NCBI GenBank assembly: GCA_029864165.1
Contig: JAOTTZ010000080.1
Location: forward strand, 1 to 7,449
Origin: Burkholderiaceae bacterium
Lineage (GTDB): Bacteria; Pseudomonadota; Gammaproteobacteria; Burkholderiales; Burkholderiaceae_C
Reading direction: 5' to 3'
DNA length: 7,449 nt
Below are positions 1-6,525 of the stretch, piece by piece. Within the stretch, counting starts at the first letter, position 1. Every line of letters begins with the position of its first letter. The notes under the pieces are model-generated. The model made no database searches. It was not told the DNA's origin and was given only the letters and a program-made list of their open reading frames with translations. A program made the position numbers and the translations under genes.

Positions 1-123
1 GGCACCGAGATCTACGTCAAAGAGCCGCACCGCGTGGCTGAGATGCAGGCGCGTTACGCACAAATCGACGAAGAGCTTATGGCTGCGCTCGAGCGCTGGG
101 AAGCGCTCCGTCGGCGAGACTAA
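1..123 (+). CDS. uup: ABC-F family ATPase Uup, C-terminal end (partial)
   Basis: The first 40 codons of the window are open in frame 1 and end in TAA at 121-123. They encode a charged, helical tail containing YVKEPHRVAEMQARY and ending LMAALERWEALRRRD. The pattern 'dPxRVAxxQARxxxIdeELxxALERWEaL' is what I know as the C-terminal coiled-coil tail of Uup, a cytoplasmic ABC-F protein with two ATPase domains. Uup has no membrane part and has been linked to ribosome function and to genome stability (precise excision of transposons). Only the tail is visible; the ATPase domains lie upstream of the window, so the call rests on this short match. It points away from the minus-strand operon and is probably unrelated to it. 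Another ABC-F paralogue is the main alternative. Confidence 0.8.
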   Translation, partial: GTEIYVKEPHRVAEMQARYAQIDEELMAALERWEALRRRD

Positions 124-172
124 CCCTGAGAACCTATCCGCGAATAAGACGACCCTGCGCCGGGGTTCCATT

Positions 173-245
173 GGGCACAGGCGTAGGAGCAAGACGCGCC
201 GTGGTGTGGTTCACCACAAGCGGCTTGCGACACCCGCGTGTGCCC
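173..245. repeat. Long imperfect inverted repeat (candidate branched hairpin)
   Basis: GGGCACA at 173-179 pairs with TGTGCCC at 239-245. After a single G-G mismatch, GCG (181-183) pairs with CGC (235-237). Inside, GCAAG (189-193) pairs with CTTGC (224-228), then 195-197 pairs with 220-222, and GTGGTG (201-206) closes on CACCAC (212-217) with a 5-base loop. The nested pairing suggests a folded transcript or a transcription-stopping structure. The pairing was read by eye and no folding energy was computed. Confidence 0.45.
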
Positions 246-262
246 CTTGGGGGCCCGACCCG

Positions 263-305
263 AAGGGTTGCAACGACAATGCGCGTCCGCGTCGTTGCAA
301 GCCTT
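263..305. repeat. Strong hairpin: 10-bp perfect stem extended to 15 positions
   Basis: TTGCAACGAC (268-277) is the exact reverse complement of GTCGTTGCAA (291-300). After one G-G mismatch (267/301) the pairing continues with AAGG (263-266) against CCTT (302-305). The 13-base loop at 278-290 can itself form a GCG/CGC mini-stem. This is the best hairpin in the gap. It lacks a following T-run on either strand, so a terminator function is possible but not shown. Confidence 0.6.
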
Positions 306-326
306 GCCCAGTGCACCACCCTGGGC
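306..326. repeat. Short hairpin GCCCAG / CTGGGC
   Basis: GCCCAG at 306-311 pairs perfectly with CTGGGC at 321-326 around a 9-base loop. It directly abuts the larger hairpin ending at 305, so the two could stack in a transcript. A further stem follows at 354-377 (CGTGCCG against CGG-T-CACG, one bulged T). No function can be assigned. Confidence 0.45.
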
Positions 327-453
327 TACCGCTACCACCTCACCCGCATGGGCCGTGCCGCAGCCTGCTCGGTCACGCTTCAGTATCGTCCCCGCCGTGG
401 CCGCTACACGATGAACTCTTCGCAGGTTCTGTCAAAACTGCACTGTCTAGTGA

Positions 454-1356
454 CTAAAAATGGTACTCGACACGGATCATGGGCGTCTTTGCAAACGCGC
501 CTTCCCCTGCAGGGCCGGAATGGTTGTTACCGAACTTGTTCCTCCAGTACTGATACTCCAGACCAACACGGAAGGTGTTCTTGGCACTGCCCATCGCTGC
601 GCCCAGATCCCACATCACCTGCATATCGATATTGGTTTCGGGCGCGGTCTTGCCGCCGAACTCATCGTCCCCCTTTGATGCAATGAAGTTGGCGAAGCCT
701 TCAAAGGACAGCGGCAGTGAACCCAACGGGATGCCCCACGCAGCAGTCAGCATGGGGTGGACGTCGTAGTCATAGCGGTTGACGGAGTAATCGACAGGGC
801 CGCCTTCCGGTGGAAAACGCTTACCCGAGGGCTGATTGCTTTCCCAAAGCGCTAGCAGACTGACATTAAGAAAGCCGGGCACGTCCATCATCAGCGTCGG
901 GCCAGCGACCAGCATTCGTTTCTTTGAGTTGTAGCCGACATCGGTCTTGGTGTTGAGGTCAAAGCCCACCGTCGCACCCACTCCGCGGATCGGACCATAC
1001 TTGATGTCGCTGCCGCGAATCTTGCCGAAATCGACGGTGTGGCGATAGACCACGTAGACTTCGTGAGCCCCCTCGCTAGAGTTACTAAAGTGGCTCGGAT
1101 CTTTCTCGTCCGACAGCAGCATGTCGACGTTGAGAAAGTTGGTTCCGTACTTGTAGCCACTTGCATGCGTCAGTGCAATGATGTTCTTCTTGATGTCTTG
1201 GTTGATGAAGGGTTCGGCAAACGTTGTGCCATAGCGCCAGCTGATGGCCGTATCACTCCATTCCGCAGCGATGGCCGTTAATCCCGGTCCAATCATTAAG
1301 GTGGCGATAGTCAGGCGCTGAACAGCGTGTTGGGTCGGGTTGCGATGTGCTTTCAT
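454..1356 (-). CDS. Tsx-like outer-membrane channel (outer envelope protein)
   Basis: This 300-residue protein begins with a Sec signal peptide: a basic start (MKAHR), a hydrophobic stretch at about residues 14-29, and AIAA near 28-31 as the likely cleavage region. The mature part is rich in alternating aromatic/polar strands typical of a beta-barrel, for example SWRYGTTFAEPF (39-50), THASGYKYGTNFLNVDMLLSD (split across 63-83), GFDLNTKTDVGYNSKKR (131-147) and FRVGLEYQYWRNKFG (262-276). It ends in Phe, the usual signal for barrel assembly. I recognise the family annotated as 'outer envelope protein' or nucleoside-specific channel (Tsx-like) in Burkholderiales. Tsx itself moves nucleosides across the outer membrane. 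Here the gene closes the carbamoyltransferase operon, 53 bp after the kinase, so I infer uptake of the pathway's substrate or a related nucleobase or ureide. The reading frame is open further upstream to 1413, but the ATG at 1354-1356 is preferred because it has the ribosome-binding site and an intact signal peptide. Confidence 0.8.
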   Translation of the reverse strand: MKAHRNPTQHAVQRLTIATLMIGPGLTAIAAEWSDTAISWRYGTTFAEPFINQDIKKNIIALTHASGYKYGTNFLNVDMLLSDEKDPSHFSNSSEGAHEVYVVYRHTVDFGKIRGSDIKYGPIRGVGATVGFDLNTKTDVGYNSKKRMLVAGPTLMMDVPGFLNVSLLALWESNQPSGKRFPPEGGPVDYSVNRYDYDVHPMLTAAWGIPLGSLPLSFEGFANFIASKGDDEFGGKTAPETNIDMQVMWDLGAAMGSAKNTFRVGLEYQYWRNKFGNNHSGPAGEGAFAKTPMIRVEYHF

Positions 1357-1362
1357 ACGGAG

Positions 1363-1370
1363 TCTCCTTT
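1363..1370 (-). promoter_or_regulatory. Ribosome-binding site that sets the channel start
   Basis: On the minus strand AAAGGAGA lies 7 bases (counted from GGAG) before the ATG at 1354-1356. This decides against the upstream in-frame ATGs near 1413, which would add 19 residues, overlap the kinase stop and bury the signal peptide. Confidence 0.75.
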
Positions 1371-1409
1371 CGTTGTAAAAAAACTTAGGTTTCTGAAAAC
1401 TATTACGCA

Positions 1410-2360
1410 TCAACAGGTAATGCGCGTTCCGGTCTCACCAGCAAGTGCACGGCCAATGCATTGCGGGCTGGTAATCAGCCCCTCGCCGCCACCGCCTTCC
1501 AGGAACTCGATCACGGCCTTGATTTTTGGCCCCATGCTCCCTTTGTCGAACTGGTCTTGGGCGTGAAGCTGCTGCGCCTCCGCCAGCGTCATTCTGTCTA
1601 GCCAACGTTGTTGCGGCGTGTTGAAGTTGATCGCAACCTTCTCCACGCCAGTGGACACCAGCAACAGATCGGCGCCCATGTCGCGCGCAAGCAGGCTGGA
1701 CGCGAAGTCCTTGTCGATGACCGCTTCGACGCCGCACAGGTCACCTTGCTCGTCTTCGATCACCGGGATGCCCCCGCCACCACAGGCGATGACGAGATAA
1801 CCCGCGCGAGCCAGAAAACGTATCTCATCGAGTTCCACGATGCGCTGGGGCCGTGGCGAGGGCACTACCCGCCGCCAGCCACGCCCGGCATCTTCTTTCA
1901 CGCTCCAGCCCTGCTCTACCGCAATGCGCTTGGCGTTGGCTTCGTCGAAATACGATCCTATGGGTTTGGTCGGATCGGTGAACGCCGGGTCATTACGATC
2001 GACCAGCGTCTGCGTGATAACGGCTACCGGTTTGCGTTCGATTGCACGACGCTTGAATTCATTGCGAAAGGCCCGGCTAAACATGTAGCCCAGCGCGCCC
2101 TGTATGTCGGCGCCGGCGTAGTCCATGGGTACGGGTGGCACCTCTTTGATAGCAAGCTCCGAGCGCCGCATGATGAATCCGACTTGCGGCCCATTGCCGT
2201 GGGTCAGCACGACGTTCCACCCCGCCTGAACCATGTCAGCTACATAGCCCGCCGTCATCGCCGCCGCCGCGAACTGGTCAGGAATCGACTGGTGGTCCTT
2301 GTCAAGGATCAGCGAATTGCCGCCTACAGCGACGACGGCCAGCTTGCGCTCCGAGCCCAT
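1410..2360 (-). CDS. arcC: Carbamate kinase (ArcC/AllK family)
   Basis: This 316-residue cytoplasmic enzyme of the amino-acid kinase fold makes ATP from carbamoyl phosphate and ADP, releasing carbamate that decays to ammonia and CO2. Family motifs appear in order: AVGGNSL (11-17), THGNGPQVG (53-61), TKPIGSYF (131-138), RRVVPSPRP (163-171), ACGGGGIPV (192-200), GVEAVIDKD (210-218) and FDKGSMGPKI (271-280). The lysines in TKPIG, VIDKD and SMGPK, which are catalytic or phosphate-binding in the family, are all present, and the length is normal. The start is supported by AGGAGG at 2367-2372, six bases upstream, which overlaps the TAG stop of allG, so translation is probably coupled. Placed next to fdrA/allG/allH, it most likely plays the part of E. 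coli AllK (YbcF), harvesting the carbamoyl phosphate made by the complex. No arginine deiminase pathway genes are in view. Confidence 0.95.
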   Translation of the reverse strand: MGSERKLAVVAVGGNSLILDKDHQSIPDQFAAAAMTAGYVADMVQAGWNVVLTHGNGPQVGFIMRRSELAIKEVPPVPMDYAGADIQGALGYMFSRAFRNEFKRRAIERKPVAVITQTLVDRNDPAFTDPTKPIGSYFDEANAKRIAVEQGWSVKEDAGRGWRRVVPSPRPQRIVELDEIRFLARAGYLVIACGGGGIPVIEDEQGDLCGVEAVIDKDFASSLLARDMGADLLLVSTGVEKVAINFNTPQQRWLDRMTLAEAQQLHAQDQFDKGSMGPKIKAVIEFLEGGGGEGLITSPQCIGRALAGETGTRITC

Positions 2361-2370
2361 GGCGTTCCTC

Positions 2371-3777
2371 CTAGCCGTTGATCAACGCCGCCAACGCCGA
2401 GACAGCTGCGCTGAAACATGCCATCGGCGCATGCGTCACGCCAGCGCCGATTTGGCCGACCCCGGCTTCACTGTGCGCGATGCCGGTGTTGATGACAGGC
2501 AAAAGGCCGCTGTCAACGACTTTGCGCGCGTCGATGGCAGCGGGTGTACCTCCAAAGTTGAGCGGTGGCAGCGTGAACGCGCTGTTGCGGCCGAGCGTGA
2601 TGTGCGTCATCGCCAAAGTGTTGGCGATCGCGTCCTGCGGCGTGCCACCGACAAACTTGACGATGGCCGGTGCGGCGGCCATGGCAAAGCCGCCCAAGCC
2701 TGCAGTCTCGGTGATCGCGCTGTCACCGAGGTCGGGCGCGGCATTGGCCTTGGAATACCCGGCGAAATAAAGTCCGTCGACGACCGGCGCCGGCGCGGTG
2801 AACCAAGCATCGCCGGTGCCGCTCAAGCGAACGCCGAAGTCGACGCCGTTTCTACACATGGCCGTCACCATGCTGCTGCCCTCAACGCCGCGCGCCGCGT
2901 CCAGCATGGCCTTGCACGCCGCCATCGAAACGTTCAGAAAGAAGTGGTCGTTGCCAGCAATGAACTCGACCGCGGCGGCAATATCAGCGGACGGCGCCCC
3001 GGACTTGAGCAGCGCCATGATCAGGCGCTTGAGCAACAGACTGGACGCTGCGGCGTTGCGGTTGTGCAGTTCGTCACCCATATGCAAGGCTTGCGCCATC
3101 AGCGGCTTGAGTTCGATCGGACCGGTAAGTTTCAAGCTGGCCTGCAGAACCGGCGCCAAGGTTTTTTCTATCCATCGAAGGCGCGCGATCACCTCTGGGC
3201 TGTTGGCGCCAAAGCGCAGCACTTTGCCCAAGCCCTCGTTCATGTTGCACATGGCGCTGTTTCCGGCGCTTGCATTGCGCACCACCCATACCGGCATCGA
3301 CGGGCTGATGATGCCCGCCATCGGGCCGACTGCATCGTGGTCGTGGCACGGTGCCAGGGCGATTTCCCCACTGGCGGCAAGCGCGCGCGCACGTCCCACG
3401 TCCTGCGCCCAGCCCTCGTACACGATCGCCCCGAGGACCGCGCCCTGCACAGGCCCGCACATGCGGCCCCACTCGATCGGCGGGCCCGCATACAAGATGG
3501 TTCGCTCTCCCATGCCAGGGACACAATTGCGAGCGGTGCCGACGCTCTCCAGCACAGGCTGCGCGGCGCCATAAGCTTCGAACGCGCGCTTGTTAGCGGC
3601 CTCTACCTTTGGGTGAGCCAGCAGGCTCGCCAAATCGCGCGCAACGGCGCGATCGCCCAGCGCGGGGGGCGCCCAATCGAGATGCGTCAGGCCTGCGCCC
3701 GCTTTCACGACAGGCTCGCCAAACGAGGCAAGGCCCACATTGACAACGTGCAAAGGGCTACCAAACAACCCAGTCAT
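2371..3777 (-). CDS. allG: AllG/YlbE-like subunit of oxamate carbamoyltransferase (DUF1116)
   Basis: This 468-residue soluble protein carries the DUF1116 hallmarks: LYAGPPIEW (95-103), PCHDHDAVGPMAGI (143-156), CNMNEGLGKVLRFG (177-190), MGDELHNRN (233-241), VTAMCRNGVDFGVRLSG (304-320), PDLGDSAITET (348-358) and NTGIAHSEAGVGQIGAG (430-446). These agree closely with E. coli YlbE (AllG) as I remember it. AllG acts with AllF and AllH in transferring a carbamoyl group between oxalurate and phosphate. The protein is about 49 residues longer than the E. coli one (419). The extra N-terminal piece (about residues 9-52, VVNVGLASF...WAPPALGDR) resembles the C-terminal tail of E. coli FdrA rather than anything in E. 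coli AllG. The ATG overlaps the fdrA stop as ATGA, with GGAG 7 bases upstream inside fdrA, which indicates coupled translation and tight stoichiometry. Its substrate may differ from the E. coli one. Confidence 0.9.
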   Translation of the reverse strand: MTGLFGSPLHVVNVGLASFGEPVVKAGAGLTHLDWAPPALGDRAVARDLASLLAHPKVEAANKRAFEAYGAAQPVLESVGTARNCVPGMGERTILYAGPPIEWGRMCGPVQGAVLGAIVYEGWAQDVGRARALAASGEIALAPCHDHDAVGPMAGIISPSMPVWVVRNASAGNSAMCNMNEGLGKVLRFGANSPEVIARLRWIEKTLAPVLQASLKLTGPIELKPLMAQALHMGDELHNRNAAASSLLLKRLIMALLKSGAPSADIAAAVEFIAGNDHFFLNVSMAACKAMLDAARGVEGSSMVTAMCRNGVDFGVRLSGTGDAWFTAPAPVVDGLYFAGYSKANAAPDLGDSAITETAGLGGFAMAAAPAIVKFVGGTPQDAIANTLAMTHITLGRNSAFTLPPLNFGGTPAAIDARKVVDSGLLPVINTGIAHSEAGVGQIGAGVTHAPMACFSAAVSALAALING

Positions 3778-5354
3778 CGCGATGCTCCAGACCTACTCAC
3801 CTGACGCTTGGCGGACTGCCCACGAGACGCGATTCGCGCTGCCAGACGAACGGCCTCGGCATTGCTGACCGCCAGCAGCATGCCGGCCTTGCGCAGTGCG
3901 TCCTCCTGAAGCGACAAACCCTGCGGATCGGTGGGTGTGCCGCAGACGAAACCGACGAATGCGATACGCCGCTTGCGCTTGGCAGCGCGAGCACGCGCCT
4001 GCGCGACCACCGGAACAATTTGCCCTGCGGGATCCGCATGCGCACCGTAGCCCAGTACGATGTCGAGCAATATCACTGCGACTTCCTTGTCCAACGCTTC
4101 GGCCAAGATGCGCTCGTTGCGCAATCGGTGATCGATCATAGGATGTGGGCGCCCGCGCGTGAACACATCGTCGCCTAGATCGATCACGGTATGTTCTCTG
4201 CTTTTCCAGACATCGGCAAGCGAGTCACCAGCGCGCACTGGCGCGTTCGACCAGACCTGGCCCAGTTGTTCGCCTAGCAACATCGAGGCCTCGTGGCAAA
4301 ACGTCCCGCCGCTATAAAGCCCGCGCACGTAGCGCTGCTCGGCGGCCAACCTGGGGAGCGCCACGGACGGCGCTGGTCTGGCGCGCGACGATGGCTTGCG
4401 TCCCTTGGCGAGCGACACCGCGGCGTGCGCCGCGTCTTCCAACGTTTTCACGGCGTATAGATTGCGGCCACGGATCGAGGCGGGGTCTGCACCGATGAAA
4501 TTGACCACTACGGGCTTGCCGACCCGACTTGCCGCCGCCAGTACCTTGTCCGCCACCTCGGGCGCCGGAGGCTTCGATATCAGCACCAAAACCTTCGTCT
4601 CGCGGTCGGCGCCGAGCGCCTCGATACCTTGCAGCATGGTGATGCCACCCACCGATTTGTGCAGATCGTGGCCACCGGTGCCGATAGCCTGCGAGACGCC
4701 CAGGCCGAGCCTGTCGACCAAGCAGGTCACTTGCTGCAAGCCCGTGCCCGAGGCGCCGACACAACCAATCGAACCACGCCGTACGACGTTGGCAAATGCA
4801 AGCGGCACGCCGTTGATGATGGCCGTACCGCAATCGGGCCCCATCAACAACAGAGCCTTCTCACGTGCGAGCTCCTTCAGCGCCACCTCGTCTTCGACCG
4901 CGATGTTGTCGCTGAACAGCATGACGTTGAGCCCGAGTCGCAGCGCCTTCATCGCCTCGGACGAGGCGTAATCGCCTGGTGTTGAAATCAACGCGAGATT
5001 TGCGAGCGGGTTTGACGCCAGCGCCATGGCGATGCTGCGCGGGGGCTGCGCCTCAGGAGCGCCATCACCGCCAGCAGAACGCGGCTCTTCGTGCAGTGCG
5101 GTGTCCGCCTGCTTCAGCGCGGTTACCAACACGGAATCGTCCTTGCCTTCCAGCGCAATCAGCAAGTCGTTCGGGCCTGCCACCACCTGGCCCGAGAGCA
5201 AACCTGCTTCGCGCAACAGGCTCAGGTTGGTCTCGGAGGCCATCACCGCAGAGGCCTGCTTGACACCGGGCAAACTCGACAGCGCACTCGATAGCTGCAT
5301 CAGCGATACCGAGTCGCGGTAGAAGTTCTGAACCACCTTGGTGGCTTGGGCCAT
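3774..5354 (-). CDS. fdrA: FdrA (AllF), acyl-CoA-synthetase-like subunit of oxamate carbamoyltransferase
   Basis: This 526-residue soluble protein has a fold related to succinyl-CoA synthetase alpha and CoA-binding domains. Clear FdrA motifs are FYRDSVSLM (11-19), LMGPDCGTAIINGVPLAFAN (170-189), GCVGASGTGLQQV (197-209), AIGTGGHDLHKSVGG (223-237), ISKPPAPEV (259-267), GLYSGGTFCHEA (345-356), DLGDDVFTRGRPHPMID (392-408) and LLDIVLGYGAHADPAG (429-444). In E. coli FdrA (AllF) works with AllG and AllH as oxamate carbamoyltransferase. The ATG at 5352-5354 is chosen over the longer open frame (TTG at 5426) because GGAAGGG lies just upstream, the N-terminus then matches E. coli FdrA, and a promoter candidate would otherwise lie inside the gene. 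The protein is shorter than E. coli FdrA (555). It stops in a basic tail where the E. coli protein continues with a small module, and a look-alike of that module begins the next gene, allG. E. coli has Arg where this protein has His in GGHDL. Confidence 0.92.
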   Translation of the reverse strand: MAQATKVVQNFYRDSVSLMQLSSALSSLPGVKQASAVMASETNLSLLREAGLLSGQVVAGPNDLLIALEGKDDSVLVTALKQADTALHEEPRSAGGDGAPEAQPPRSIAMALASNPLANLALISTPGDYASSEAMKALRLGLNVMLFSDNIAVEDEVALKELAREKALLLMGPDCGTAIINGVPLAFANVVRRGSIGCVGASGTGLQQVTCLVDRLGLGVSQAIGTGGHDLHKSVGGITMLQGIEALGADRETKVLVLISKPPAPEVADKVLAAASRVGKPVVVNFIGADPASIRGRNLYAVKTLEDAAHAAVSLAKGRKPSSRARPAPSVALPRLAAEQRYVRGLYSGGTFCHEASMLLGEQLGQVWSNAPVRAGDSLADVWKSREHTVIDLGDDVFTRGRPHPMIDHRLRNERILAEALDKEVAVILLDIVLGYGAHADPAGQIVPVVAQARARAAKRKRRIAFVGFVCGTPTDPQGLSLQEDALRKAGMLLAVSNAEAVRLAARIASRGQSAKRQVSRSGASR

Positions 5355-5359
5355 TGCGT

Positions 5360-5366
5360 ACCCTTC
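5360..5366 (-). promoter_or_regulatory. Ribosome-binding site that sets the fdrA start
   Basis: On the minus strand GGAAGGG precedes the ATG at 5352-5354 by 5 bases. The alternative TTG start at 5426 has no comparable site and would sit inside the putative -35 box. This is the main reason for the 526-residue call. Confidence 0.65.
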
Positions 5367-5397
5367 CGTACCGTGGACACCGACCGCAGGCCGAAAT

Positions 5398-5426
5398 ACT
5401 AAACGAAATGTATCGCCGTGTGTCAA
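5398..5426 (-). promoter_or_regulatory. Candidate sigma70 promoter in front of fdrA
   Basis: In the 97-bp gap between allH and fdrA the minus strand reads TTGACA (5421-5426, perfect -35), a 17-base spacer, and TTTAGT (5398-5403, four of six -10 consensus positions). Transcription would begin near 5391, giving a leader of roughly 37 bases before the fdrA ATG. This suggests that fdrA-allG-kinase-channel can be expressed separately from allH. It was recognised by eye; an overlapping -10 variant one to two bases downstream cannot be excluded. Confidence 0.5.
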
Positions 5427-5451
5427 CCAACGAAAAAATGGAAGATGCTGC

Positions 5452-6525
5452 TTACAAACCGGCGCAGCGCCACCCTTGCGGCAGCAGAGCGGTCAGCGCG
5501 ACGTCGGGTCGCGGCGACCAGGCCGCTAGACCGGCGAGCAAGCCCAACACGCCATCGGCTCCCGAAGTGGCGCCAACTTCGAGCGCCGCTTGCGTGACAG
5601 CGCGCAATTCAGGTGCTTGCGCACCGCGGGCAATTGCCCCGGCGAGCAGCGCCAGCCGCTCTGAGAAATGACCGCATATCGCAGAAGCTATATAGGCACG
5701 GCTGACTTCACCCGTTCCGTCAGCGAGACGCGATAACCCGCCCCCGAACTGGTCGAGAAACGCAAGGCGTTGACGGTCACGTCCCGCTGAGCTCCACAAC
5801 CCGGCGAGAAAACCGACCAGCAAATCGTCACCCGAAGGCGTGAGCCCAGGGCCCAACCCCACCAATCGTGAAGCAGCACGCAGAGCGCGATGGGCGTCGC
5901 GCTGAGACGTGGCAGCACTCAACGCCTTGGTTGCATGCCTGCCGCGGCGCGCCAACAACCGCGCGACGTCGGTTCGCTCAAGCGAAGGCGTTGTACCTGT
6001 GCCAGCCAACATCGCCGGTAGGCGGTGCGTGCGCGGCGCTGTAAACAATTCCGACACCGCTGCCAGCCAGGCCTGATACGCGCCGGCGTCGCGCAAATCG
6101 CAATGCAGTGCGCCCACGTCGACGTACCAGCGCTGCGCAGTAGTCAAATCGATTTCGAGATCGCCACCGGCGAACAGAGCGACACCGCAGTCGCAGACCA
6201 CCTGCTGACCAACCCTTATCCGGGATCGAAAATCGAACCCACCCGGTGTCTCGACGCGAAATGCGCGTGGCAAGTTCTGCTGCTCGTAGCTGAGTACGGT
6301 GACCAATGTTCCCGATCCGACACTGAAGTTGAAGGCCCGCACGAAGACGCTGTGCACCGTTGCGTGGAACGGCGACGTCGGCACCTCAACCCCGGCGCTG
6401 ATCGCCCGCAGCAGCACCTTTGTCGTACTTCCCGACAGCGCAGCCGTGCAAGACCGTCCCAAAATACTGTTGTCGGAAAGTGCACCCTCTGCGGATTGGT
6501 GGTTGTATATTCGCCTTTGCCTCAT
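5452..6525 (-). CDS. allH: AllH/YlbF-like subunit (DUF2877 family)
   Basis: This 357-residue cytoplasmic protein has the DUF2877 signature GLGPGLTPSGDDLLVGFLAGL split over 223-243, followed by TGEVSRAYI (271-279), HFSERL (286-291) and VGATSGADGVLGLLAGL (317-333). The first and last motifs match those I recall in E. coli YlbF (AllH), which has GKGPGLTPSHDD and a GHTSGAD motif. AllH is the third partner of AllF and AllG in oxamate carbamoyltransferase. At 357 residues it is well above the 271 of E. coli AllH. Much of the excess is in the N-terminal half, and the first ~25 residues look poorly conserved. The ATG at 6523-6525 has AAGGTG four bases upstream, but no good internal start is available as an alternative. 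It is the first gene of the minus-strand group and is divergent from allophanate hydrolase. In E. coli the order is allF-allG-allH, so this gene has changed place. Confidence 0.85.
   Translation of the reverse strand: MRQRRIYNHQSAEGALSDNSILGRSCTAALSGSTTKVLLRAISAGVEVPTSPFHATVHSVFVRAFNFSVGSGTLVTVLSYEQQNLPRAFRVETPGGFDFRSRIRVGQQVVCDCGVALFAGGDLEIDLTTAQRWYVDVGALHCDLRDAGAYQAWLAAVSELFTAPRTHRLPAMLAGTGTTPSLERTDVARLLARRGRHATKALSAATSQRDAHRALRAASRLVGLGPGLTPSGDDLLVGFLAGLWSSAGRDRQRLAFLDQFGGGLSRLADGTGEVSRAYIASAICGHFSERLALLAGAIARGAQAPELRAVTQAALEVGATSGADGVLGLLAGLAAWSPRPDVALTALLPQGWRCAGL

Larger units (their letters stand above)
124..453. other. Structured intergenic region without a recognisable gene
   Basis: This 330-bp gap lies between the convergent ends of uup (+) and the Tsx-like channel (-). 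Short reading frames on both strands have no family resemblance, no convincing ribosome-binding site and low-complexity Arg/Pro/His composition, so I do not call a gene. The gap is dense in inverted repeats: about 152-166, 173-245, 263-305, 306-326 and 354-377. None is followed by a clear T-run on either strand, so no textbook intrinsic terminator is evident, although a bidirectional terminator role is plausible for convergent genes. I checked for hallmarks of tmRNA, RNase P RNA, tRNA and 6S RNA and did not recognise any. It could be a small RNA, a repeat cluster, or the remains of a decayed gene. Confidence 0.5.

Noticed and set aside
120..338. A 72-codon minus-strand frame in the gap, considered as a small protein downstream of the channel
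   Set aside because: No ribosome-binding site or recognisable motif was found, and its sequence is constrained by the hairpins rather than by any visible coding signal.
124..453. Known structural RNA (tmRNA, RNase P RNA, 6S RNA, tRNA) in the gap
   Set aside because: None of the conserved sequence hallmarks I know for these RNAs were seen on either strand.
171..686. A 171-codon plus-strand frame covering the intergenic gap and running into the channel gene
   Set aside because: Its start is a TTG, it has no ribosome-binding site, it overlaps the end of the channel gene on the other strand, and its composition is low-complexity.
1371..1395. T-rich run on the minus strand before the channel, considered as a terminator after the kinase
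   Set aside because: The only pairing before the T-run is a 4-bp AT stem (AAAC/GTTT), too weak for termination, and the channel's ribosome-binding site follows directly.
1608..2381. A 257-codon plus-strand frame opposite the carbamate kinase
   Set aside because: It is antisense to a gene with every kinase motif present and has no motifs of its own.
2299..3804. A 501-codon open frame on the plus strand opposite allG
   Set aside because: It lies wholly antisense to the well-conserved allG, its product is full of Arg/His/Ala with no family motif, and no good ribosome-binding site precedes it. It is a GC-rich codon-usage shadow.
5355..5426. Longer fdrA starting at TTG 5426 (550 residues)
   Set aside because: The extra 24 residues do not resemble FdrA, the start lacks a ribosome-binding site and lies in the proposed -35 box, while the ATG at 5354 has GGAAGGG upstream and matches the family N-terminus.
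5431..5475. Possible terminator after allH: a GGCG/CGCC stem near the end of the gene and a run of six T on the minus strand at 5433-5438
   Set aside because: The stem is short and lies more than 20 bases before the T-run, so it does not form an intrinsic terminator.
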